From assembly GCA_035559335.1 (NCBI GenBank), contig DATMBH010000271.1, positions 1 through 5,116 of the forward strand: a DNA stretch of 5,116 bases, read 5' to 3'. Each line of letters starts with the position of its first letter. The first letter of the stretch is position 1. Shown one piece after another: positions 1 through 4,743 of this stretch. The notes under the pieces are model-generated. The model was not told the origin of the DNA. It did not search any database and saw nothing but the letters and a program-made list of their open reading frames with translations. The position numbers and the translations under genes were made by a program. The DNA comes from DASXPG01 sp035559335. Its GTDB lineage: Bacteria > Gemmatimonadota > Gemmatimonadetes > Gemmatimonadales > JACORV01.

Positions 1-169
1 GGCTCCGATGCGGCTGGCCGCGGCCATGTGGAATCACGCGCCGGCTATGTACGATGAGATGCGGGCGCGGGTGGTCGAGTGGCCGCGATTCGAGGGCGAC
101 GAGATGCGCGACCTAGCTGCGTACCTGCGGAGCCGCGTGCGGAACCCGGCCGCCGCGCGACCGAGGTAG
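1..169 (+). CDS. C-terminal end of a probable c-type cytochrome (5' truncated)
   Basis: Seen: the frame starting at base 2 is open for 55 codons and stops at TAG 167-169. The visible peptide begins APMRLAAAMWNHAPAM and ends in an Ala/Arg/Pro-rich tail. Family knowledge: a segment of the form LA..MWNHAP.M..M, followed about 15 residues later by an acidic E-M-x-D-L-x-x-Y-L helix, is typical of the C-terminal part of class I-like c-type cytochromes. There a methionine in the loop is the distal heme ligand (here perhaps residue 16) and the last helix packs against the heme. Such proteins are exported electron carriers or subunits of respiratory complexes. Limits: the CXXCH heme-binding motif and the signal peptide would lie left of the window, so the assignment rests on the C-terminal pattern alone. 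It is the only recognisable plus-strand gene and converges on the leftward genes. Confidence 0.5.
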   Translation, partial: APMRLAAAMWNHAPAMYDEMRARVVEWPRFEGDEMRDLAAYLRSRVRNPAAARPR

Positions 170-183
170 GAGCGAACCTACTT
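164..183. terminator. Short hairpin spanning two convergent stop codons
   Basis: Seen: 164-170 (AGGTAGG) can pair with 177-183 (CCTACTT), one pair being G-U, around the loop AGCGAA. The stem contains the TAG of the plus-strand cytochrome-like gene (167-169) and, on the other strand, the TAG of the minus-strand open frame (178-180). No clear T-tract follows on either side, so it is at best a weak or bidirectional terminator. Its placement exactly between two convergent ends is the main argument; chance pairing of this size is quite possible. Confidence 0.25.
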
Positions 184-372
184 CACTTGGGCGGCACTCG
201 ATAGACCGCTCAGTGCATGCGCTAGCCTGAAGTTCGCGATCCCCGTCCGCACGATAATGCCGGCGAAATCCCCGGCACTCACGGTGTCATGGCTCGCCAT
301 AACCGAGCGCTCCAGAGCAAACAAGGACTCGGCCACGGAGAAGGCACGAATCGCCGCAAGCTCCTCATCCCT
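178..372 (-). pseudogene. Unrecognised 64-codon open frame lacking a good start; possible broken small gene
   Basis: Seen: on the minus strand the frame is open from just after TGA 373-375 to TAG 178-180. The peptide opens RDEELAAIRAFSVAESL, continues through an ALERSVMASHD segment and ends in SSAAQVK. Composition is protein-like and the first half would form an acidic amphipathic helix. There is no ATG before codon 25 (298-300); GTG 334-336 and TTG 322-324 are the earlier options. The ATG overlapping the stop of the upstream hydrolase gene (366-368) is in the wrong frame: read there it gives a 29-residue unconvincing peptide. One extra G after that ATG would give MEELAAIRAF and a 63-residue protein. 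Third-codon GC looks lower than in neighbouring genes. I do not recognise the family. It may be a frameshifted small gene, a decayed remnant, a GTG-started protein, or a chance frame. Confidence 0.35.
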
Positions 373-1234
373 TCACGATCTCACTTGACCAGCCCCTGCG
401 AGGGTCCGGCTGGATCCGGCCCATGCCCGCGGTAGGATCGTGCTCGAAGAACAGGGTCCAGCCCTCGTTCGCGGCACGAGTGAGTACCCGCTTCTTGGTC
501 TCCAGCGTAACCAGCGGCTCGACGTCGTAGCCCATGATCCAGGGCGCCGGCAGGTGCGCAGAGGTGGGGACCAGGTCTCCGAGGTAGACAAGCGACTCCC
601 CGTCGCTGGTGACCAGGAACGACTGGTGAAAGGGGACGTGACCCGGAGTCGGCAGGGCCCGGATGCCCGGGAGCACTTCCACCTCGCCCTCGATAAACCG
701 GAACCGGCCGGCCGCCGCCACCGGAGCGAAGTTGGGGGCCAGGTAGCTGGCCCGCACCCGCTCGTTAGGGTGCGTGGCGTACTCGAACTCGCCCTTCTGC
801 ACCACGTAGGTGGCGTTGGGGAACGCCACCACGATCTCGCCGTCGGGCATCCGCACGGTATTCCCGCCGGCGTGATCGAAGTGCAAGTGGGTGTTGAGCA
901 CCCAGCGGACGTCCTCGGGCCGGTGCCCCGCCGCGCGGATCGCCTCCTCCAGCTGGGTCGGGTTGCCTGGGTTCTCGATGCCGTAGATGTCGGCGAACTT
1001 GGCGTCTTCCTTGTTGCCGACGGCGCTGTCCACCAGCACCAGGCCGTCTCCATGCTCGATCAGCAGGCACCGCATGGCGAGCGGAATCCGGTTGCGCTCG
1101 TCCGCCGGAATACGCTTCTCCCACAGCGGCTTGGGGACGACGCCGAACATGGCGCCGCCGTCGAGGCGTTGGAGGCCGCCCTCGAGCGCGTGGCAGGTTA
1201 GCGAGCCGAGTCGAAAAGTCTGAACCAGTGCCAT
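365..1234 (-). CDS. Metallo-beta-lactamase-fold hydrolase (lactonase/glyoxalase II-like)
   Basis: Seen: 289 residues with the fold's metal ligands in order: THLHFDH (H116, H118, D120, H121), TPGH (H199), LGD (D220) and a C-terminal FEHDP (H265). VDSAVG near residue 69 is the usual strand before the active site. Family knowledge: HxHxDH plus these later ligands binds a di-metal (usually zinc) centre that activates water. The overall length and the late FEHD motif resemble the branch that includes N-acyl-homoserine lactonases and many uncharacterised cytoplasmic hydrolases. The substrate cannot be read from sequence, so quorum quenching should not be assumed. No signal peptide or membrane segment is evident. 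The start is ATG 1232-1234; no purine-rich Shine-Dalgarno precedes it, but a TANNNT box sits at the leaderless-promoter distance. It lies 76 bp downstream of the exonuclease gene, so it could be the operon's last gene or have its own promoter. Confidence 0.88.
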   Translation of the reverse strand: MALVQTFRLGSLTCHALEGGLQRLDGGAMFGVVPKPLWEKRIPADERNRIPLAMRCLLIEHGDGLVLVDSAVGNKEDAKFADIYGIENPGNPTQLEEAIRAAGHRPEDVRWVLNTHLHFDHAGGNTVRMPDGEIVVAFPNATYVVQKGEFEYATHPNERVRASYLAPNFAPVAAAGRFRFIEGEVEVLPGIRALPTPGHVPFHQSFLVTSDGESLVYLGDLVPTSAHLPAPWIMGYDVEPLVTLETKKRVLTRAANEGWTLFFEHDPTAGMGRIQPDPRRGWSSEIVKG

Positions 1235-1310
1235 CAGGACAATCTACAGTGAGCAGTCGTGGGTCGGGCGGTGGTCGAAGACAGAGGCCGAGGGGGGGCC
1301 CGCCGCCCTG
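1235..1310. other. 76-bp spacer between exonuclease and hydrolase genes
   Basis: This is one of the few true intergenic gaps. It contains a run of seven G (1292-1298, seven C on the coding strand), a GC-rich stretch just after the exonuclease stop, and the candidate TAGATT box near the hydrolase start. I found no hairpin followed by a T-tract, so there is no evidence that the operon ends here. Confidence 0.5.
1241..1246 (-). promoter_or_regulatory. Candidate -10 box (TAGATT) for leaderless transcription of the hydrolase gene
   Basis: Seen: TAGATT on the minus strand occupies positions -12 to -7 counted from the A of the hydrolase ATG. The six bases between are GTCCTG, which offer no ribosome-binding site. 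Family knowledge: leaderless genes in several high-GC bacterial groups show a TANNNT box at this spacing. I see no convincing -35 hexamer 17 bases upstream. Inference only: transcription may start at or next to the start codon. A chance match is possible, as TANNNT is a loose pattern. Confidence 0.3.
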
Positions 1311-2084
1311 CTACCTGCCCAACTCGACAAGGGCGTCCATCGTCACCGCCCCTTTCTCCGACGCTCGCTCCACCAGGCGCAGCAGCGCTTTCGCCGTCAC
1401 GATCGCGTCTCCCTTCGCCCGGTGCCTCGCCTCGTTGTCCAGCCCGAAGTAGAACGCCACCGCATCGAGGTTGCGGCGCGCCAGCTCCGGCACCAGCCGC
1501 CGCGCCAGGCGCACGGTGCACACCCGCGGCATCCGCGGCTCCCAGCCCAGCGCGCGCTCGAGTTCCTTGGAAACGAACGCCCAGTCGAACCGCGCGTGGT
1601 GGGCCACGAACACCCGCCCCGCCAGCGCCGCGGCAACCTGGTCGGCGATCTCCTCGAACCGCGGCGAGCCGCTCACCGTGTCGTCCGTTATGCCCGTCAG
1701 CTGCTGGATGCGCCACGGAATCGGAATACCGGGATTGACCAGCGAGTCGAACGCCGGCTCCACCCGTGCGCCCTCGACGTGCACGATCGCGATCTCGGTG
1801 ATCCGGTCGCGGTCTCGCGCCCGCATGCCGGTGGTCTCGACGTCCACGACCGCAAACCGCACCTGGTCCAGAGGGACCCCGAACCACGCCGGCTCGGGCA
1901 CCACCGACCAGCGGCCCTCCAGGTCGGTCGTGAACCGGGGATCGGATCCGAGCAGCGCCGTGACCAAGCGATCGGCGATCGCCCGGTTTGCCTGCGGCAG
2001 CCCCAGCACCTCGCGGCAGATGTCCAGCGGCGGCCTGGCGCCGTCGCGCAGGAACTGGAGCGCCCGCTCGGAGAGGGTCGTCAC
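1311..2084 (-). CDS. DEDDh-type 3'-5' exonuclease with N-terminal winged-helix-like region
   Basis: Seen: 257 residues from GTG 2082-2084, chosen because GTGA overlaps the TGA of the upstream deiminase gene and because the longer upstream reading is Arg/Gly-rich shadow sequence. Residues 80-245 carry the exonuclease motifs: Exo I DVETTG (D81, E83), Exo II AHHARFD (D167) and Exo III HRAKGD (H221, D226). These four acids plus the histidine make the DEDDh two-metal centre of the DnaQ / DNA polymerase III epsilon superfamily. Residues 1-70 (LSERALQFLRDG, then DPRFTTDLEGRWSVV) look like a small winged-helix domain of the HARE-HTH kind; that part is inference from pattern. Probable role: trimming DNA or RNA 3' ends in repair or proofreading. 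A replicative epsilon role is unproven, and oligoribonuclease is unlikely because of the extra N-terminal domain. It is translationally coupled to the deiminase gene, with no obvious metabolic link. Confidence 0.85.
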   Translation of the reverse strand: MTTLSERALQFLRDGARPPLDICREVLGLPQANRAIADRLVTALLGSDPRFTTDLEGRWSVVPEPAWFGVPLDQVRFAVVDVETTGMRARDRDRITEIAIVHVEGARVEPAFDSLVNPGIPIPWRIQQLTGITDDTVSGSPRFEEIADQVAAALAGRVFVAHHARFDWAFVSKELERALGWEPRMPRVCTVRLARRLVPELARRNLDAVAFYFGLDNEARHRAKGDAIVTAKALLRLVERASEKGAVTMDALVELGR

Positions 2085-3316
2085 ACCTCGTCGCGCCGGA
2101 TCGGCATCGTCATGCAGCGCGGCCCGCCGCCCCCGCGCACCAGCTCGGCGCCCTTCACCGCAATCACCGCGCTCTTGCCGCTGTCCACCGTTTCCTCGCC
2201 GGTCAGGAATTTGCGCGCCGACACGATCGAGAAGCCGGCCTTCTGCATCTCTCTGAGCGTGGCGTCGTGGCGGTCGTACCCGATCACCACGCCGGGCCGC
2301 ACCGAAAAGAAGTTGCACGCCGAGCCCCACTGCTCGCGCTCCTGGTCGGCGCGATCGCTGCCGCCGCAGAAGATCGGCTCCAGCGGCATGTCCACCGCGT
2401 GGAGCGCCGCGAACAGGTTAGGCATCTCGCGCACGTTGGCCTGGCCCTTCTTCCGGTGCAGCACCGCCAGGCGCTCCGGACCCACGAAGTGCGGCGGCGA
2501 GATCACCGCCAGCTCGCGGTCCACCTGGGTGAAGATCATGTCGAGGTGGATAGCCGTAGGCTCCTTGGGCATCACGACCACGATCACGTCGGTGATCGCC
2601 GTCTTCCCGAACAGCAGCTCGCACAGGTGATCGAGCGCCGCCGGCGAGCTGCGCTCAGAGAAACCCAGCACCACCAGGTCCGGCCGCAGCGGGTGCACGT
2701 CGCCGCCCTCGAGGTTGTAGCCGGTGCGCCTCTCCTCGGAGCCGTCGTACAGGATGCCGTCGTTAGCGAACGCCGGATGGTTGCGGAACAGCGCCGAGAA
2801 CAGCAACTCCTCCGTCCAGCGCACGTCGTAGCGCATCGAGCCGACCACCGCGTGCTTTCCGATCACTATCCCGACGTCGCGCGTGAAGAACAGGTTGGGC
2901 AGCGGCGGCAGCAGATAGCTCATCTCGTTGAGCGCCGCCGCGATCGGGCCCGGATCGGCGCGCTCGCCCGCGATCAGCACATCCACCAGCTCGCGGGTCG
3001 GCAGCTGGGTCAGCTGCTGGGCCAGCGTGTCGGAGGGCACCACGTCCAGCGTGCGCCCCACCAAACGGTCGCGCACCTCGCCCCTGCCCAGGATTTCGGC
3101 CAGGGCGTCGCGGATCTGAATAACCTCGGCGAACCGCTCCAGCACCGCGACGAAATGGCGGTGCTCACGCCGCGCGTTCTCCAGGTCAATGATGTCGTCG
3201 TAGAGATAGTCCTCGCGGGTGCCCGGCGTGACCCCGAGCAGCTCCGCGCCCGGCGTGTGCACCAGCACTTGCCGGAGGGTCCCGATCTCCGACGTAACGT
3301 GCAGTCCCATTGTCAT
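2081..3316 (-). CDS. arcA: Arginine deiminase family protein (ArcA-like)
   Basis: Seen: 411 residues with the complete guanidino-modifying set: NLFFTRD (D147), NLEGGD (E203, D206), HLDMIFT (H257, D259) and the nucleophile in GGGGPRCMTMPIRR (C401). Family knowledge: arginine deiminase (EC 3.5.3.6) hydrolyses L-arginine to citrulline and ammonia through a thiouronium intermediate on this cysteine; it is cytosolic and feeds ornithine transcarbamylase and carbamate kinase. Length matches the family (about 400-420). H257 to C401 is longer than in the Pseudomonas enzyme, owing to an extra stretch around residues 367-387, and FTRD is followed by V rather than P. Start: ATG 3314-3316 is six bases after the rex stop. 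A second ATG at 3308-3310 has a slightly better GGGA upstream, so the true start may be two residues later. No arcB, arcC or arcD is in the window. Position behind rex and its operator suggests redox-linked expression. Another guanidine substrate is possible. Confidence 0.85.
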   Translation of the reverse strand: MTMGLHVTSEIGTLRQVLVHTPGAELLGVTPGTREDYLYDDIIDLENARREHRHFVAVLERFAEVIQIRDALAEILGRGEVRDRLVGRTLDVVPSDTLAQQLTQLPTRELVDVLIAGERADPGPIAAALNEMSYLLPPLPNLFFTRDVGIVIGKHAVVGSMRYDVRWTEELLFSALFRNHPAFANDGILYDGSEERRTGYNLEGGDVHPLRPDLVVLGFSERSSPAALDHLCELLFGKTAITDVIVVVMPKEPTAIHLDMIFTQVDRELAVISPPHFVGPERLAVLHRKKGQANVREMPNLFAALHAVDMPLEPIFCGGSDRADQEREQWGSACNFFSVRPGVVIGYDRHDATLREMQKAGFSIVSARKFLTGEETVDSGKSAVIAVKGAELVRGGGGPRCMTMPIRRDEV

Positions 3317-3322
3317 CCCGGA

Positions 3323-3955
3323 TCAGGCCCGCTTGTGGTTGAGCGCAAACGACAGCGCTTCCAGCTCCATCGCCATGTTCACGTTGCTTACCGCCACTTC
3401 GTTGGGCACCGCCAGCGTGACGGGGGCGAAGTTCAGGATGGCCCTCACCCCGCATCGCACCACCCGGTCCGCGATGCCCTGGGCCGCCGCCGCCGGAGTT
3501 CCGATCACTGCGATGTCCACCGGCTGGCGCGCCAGATCCGACTCCAGTTGCGCCACGTCCCTGATCTCGTAGGCGTCGAGCCGCCTGCCGATCTTCGCCG
3601 GGTCAACGTCGTAGATCGCCGTTATGGTGAAGCCGCGCGCATCGAAGCCGGGGTAGTTGGCAAGCGCCGCGCCGATCCGCCCCGCCCCGATCAGCACCAC
3701 CCGGTACTCCCGCCCCAAGCCCAGGATCGCCTTGATCTTCCCGGCCAGCTCCTGAACCGGATAGCCGATCCCACGCTTGCCAAACGAGCCGAAGAACGAC
3801 AGGTCCTTGCGGACCTGCGCCGGGGTCGCGCCACCCCACTTGGCCAGTGCCCGCGAACTGACCGTGGCCTGGCCCTGGCGCTCAGCCAGCTCCAGGTGCT
3901 GAAGGTAGTGAGACAGTCGTCGAACGGTTGAAGGTGCGACGTGACGCAATCCCAA
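3323..3955 (-). CDS. rex: Redox-sensing transcriptional repressor Rex
   Basis: Seen: 210 residues. The N-terminal winged helix (about 1-80) contains STVRRLSHYLQHL, the recognition region TPAQVRKDLSFFG and the signature GSFGKRGIGY. A Rossmann domain follows with GAGRIG (G90, G92, G95) and YDVDP (D116), and the C-terminal helix runs MAMELEALSFALNHK. Family knowledge: Rex is a homodimer that binds TTGTGAA-N4-TTCACAA when NADH is low and releases DNA when NADH rises, which derepresses respiratory and fermentative genes. The acid at the end of the second Rossmann strand fits NAD(H) preference. Start: no ATG is available. TTG 3953-3955 is the outermost start; TTG 3947-3949 has AAGAG six bases upstream and may be the true one, giving 208 residues. 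A Rex operator lies immediately upstream, so autorepression is expected. The gene is followed after six bases by the deiminase gene. Confidence 0.96.
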   Translation of the reverse strand: MGLRHVAPSTVRRLSHYLQHLELAERQGQATVSSRALAKWGGATPAQVRKDLSFFGSFGKRGIGYPVQELAGKIKAILGLGREYRVVLIGAGRIGAALANYPGFDARGFTITAIYDVDPAKIGRRLDAYEIRDVAQLESDLARQPVDIAVIGTPAAAAQGIADRVVRCGVRAILNFAPVTLAVPNEVAVSNVNMAMELEALSFALNHKRA

Positions 3956-3960
3956 CTCTT
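3956..3960 (-). promoter_or_regulatory. Probable Shine-Dalgarno (AAGAG) of rex
   Basis: Seen: AAGAG on the minus strand lies directly against TTG 3953-3955 but six bases before TTG 3947-3949. The spacing favours the second TTG as the rex start. Its first two bases are the last two bases of the Rex operator, so Rex bound here would also cover the start of the transcript leader. The match to the anti-Shine-Dalgarno is only partial. Confidence 0.35.
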
Positions 3961-3976
3961 GTGAAGGATTTCACAA
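3959..3976 (-). promoter_or_regulatory. Rex operator (perfect 7-bp inverted repeat, 4-bp spacer)
   Basis: Seen: TTGTGAAATCCTTCACAA on the minus strand; the two 7-base arms are exact reverse complements. Family knowledge: this is the canonical Rex box (TTGTGAA-N4-TTCACAA) found from actinobacteria to firmicutes, often upstream of rex itself. It fills 18 of the 23 bases between the ksgA stop and the outermost rex start, so the binder is encoded next to its own site. Predicted effect: Rex-NAD+ represses rex and the downstream deiminase gene, and high NADH relieves this. It is the only match to this pattern I found in the window. Confidence 0.92.
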
Positions 3977-4004
3977 AGTTAGACGCTGCGTAGGGCCCGG
4001 GCAA
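3974..4004 (-). promoter_or_regulatory. Candidate rex promoter overlapping the operator
   Basis: Seen on the minus strand: TTGCCC (3999-4004), 17 bases, then TAACTT (3976-3981). The downstream element runs into the operator's first bases and extends to TAACTTTG (3974-3981), which also fits the TAnnTTTG form of Bacteroidetes-type promoters. The match to the sigma-70 consensus is 4/6 and 3/6, so it is weak. The geometry, with the -10 element touching the Rex box, is what an autorepressed promoter would need. The promoter would lie inside the 3' end of ksgA. Confidence 0.35.
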
Positions 4005-4743
4005 GCGCCACAAACGACTCAGGCGCAAGGGTTTCGGGCCGCGCGGCGGGGGCGATGTGGTTCCTGCGCAGCAGGTCCTCGACGACATCGCTCGCCAGCC
4101 CGTAGGCCTCGCGCAGGGCCCGCTGTAGCTGCTGGCGGCGGCGCTGGAACACGCGCTGGATCACGGCCCGCACGGCGGGTTCTTCGGACTCGGTGCACAG
4201 CGGCGAGCTGCGCGGAGTGATGCGGACCAGGGCTGAGTCCACCTTGGGCGGCGGCACGAATGCGCCGGCGCGCACGATGAACACCCGTTCCACCTCGGCC
4301 ACCAGCCGCACCCCGACCGTCAGCGCCCCGTACTGCGCCGTGCCGGGCTGGGCCGCCAGCCGCTCGGCGACCTCGCGCTGCACCAGGAAGACAATCCGGC
4401 GCGGCCGCGGCGGCGCGAGGGCGCGCTCGATGAGGGGCGAGGTGATCTGATAGGGGATGTTGCCGGCGATCACGTCGGCGCGCGGCCAGCTAACTTGCAG
4501 CGCGTCCCCGCTCACCACCGTGACGTTAGGCGCGGGGGGCGAGGCGACCAGGTCCGCCGCCAGCTCCCGGTCCGCCTCGATGCAGGTCACGCGGCCGGCC
4601 CGTCCGGCCAGCGCGGCCGTTAGAGTTCCCCGTCCCGGCCCGATCTCCAGCACGTGATCGGACGGCGAGAGCGCCGCCGCGTCGGCGATGCGGCCCAGGA
4701 TTACGGGATCGTACAGGAAGTGCTGGCCGAGGCGGCGGCCCAT
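3979..4743 (-). CDS. rsmA: 16S rRNA (adenine(1518)-N6/adenine(1519)-N6)-dimethyltransferase KsgA/RsmA
   Basis: Seen: 254 residues starting MGRRLGQHFL, the family's N-terminal signature. Next come the S-adenosylmethionine-binding motif VLEIGPGRGTLT (E33, G35, G37, G39), the acid of CIEAD (E56) and D80. The catalytic motif is NIPYQITSPL (N95, P97, Y98). FVPPPKVDSALVR (162-174) and the C-terminal helical domain complete the family order. Family knowledge: KsgA transfers four methyl groups to two adjacent adenines of the helix 45 loop in 16S rRNA during late 30S assembly; loss gives kasugamycin resistance. It acts on ribosomes in the cytoplasm. Length is slightly short because the N-terminal extension is minimal. 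Start: ATG 4741-4743 shares its A with the TGA of the upstream phosphatase gene, indicating translational coupling; no strong Shine-Dalgarno is visible. The gene's last 25 bases or so may carry the rex promoter. Confidence 0.96.
   Translation of the reverse strand: MGRRLGQHFLYDPVILGRIADAAALSPSDHVLEIGPGRGTLTAALAGRAGRVTCIEADRELAADLVASPPAPNVTVVSGDALQVSWPRADVIAGNIPYQITSPLIERALAPPRPRRIVFLVQREVAERLAAQPGTAQYGALTVGVRLVAEVERVFIVRAGAFVPPPKVDSALVRITPRSSPLCTESEEPAVRAVIQRVFQRRRQQLQRALREAYGLASDVVEDLLRRNHIAPAARPETLAPESFVALARALRSV

Noticed and set aside
279..368. ATG overlapping the hydrolase stop (ATGA) as the start of a 29-residue peptide
   Set aside because: The peptide is Arg/Pro/Trp/Ser-rich and does not look like a real protein; the neighbouring frame is far more protein-like.
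365..1234. Calling the metallo-beta-lactamase-fold protein an AiiA-type quorum-quenching lactonase
   Set aside because: The metal ligands fit, but these are shared by many subfamilies and no substrate-specific residue can be read here.
1234..1887. A 217-codon minus-strand frame overlapping the exonuclease gene
   Set aside because: It is an alternative frame of the exonuclease with Arg/Gly/Ala-biased composition and no motif.
2085..2330. Upstream extension of the exonuclease reading frame by 82 codons
   Set aside because: The extension is Arg/Gly-rich shadow sequence inside the deiminase gene. The GTG overlapping the deiminase stop gives a normal start and a sensible N-terminal domain.
1422..2630. 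A 402-codon plus-strand frame opposite the exonuclease and deiminase genes
   Set aside because: Low-complexity Arg/Pro/Ser-rich composition, no motif, and antisense to well-supported genes.
3478..3500. GCC-rich trinucleotide repeat in rex
   Set aside because: It encodes the four-alanine stretch of TPAAAAQG in a conserved region of Rex and is ordinary GC-rich coding sequence.
1988..3931. A 647-codon open frame on the plus strand opposite rex and the deiminase
   Set aside because: Its translation is dominated by Arg, His, Gln, Ala and Val with no recognisable domain, and it lies exactly antisense to two genes with complete catalytic motifs. Long antisense frames are expected in GC-rich coding DNA.
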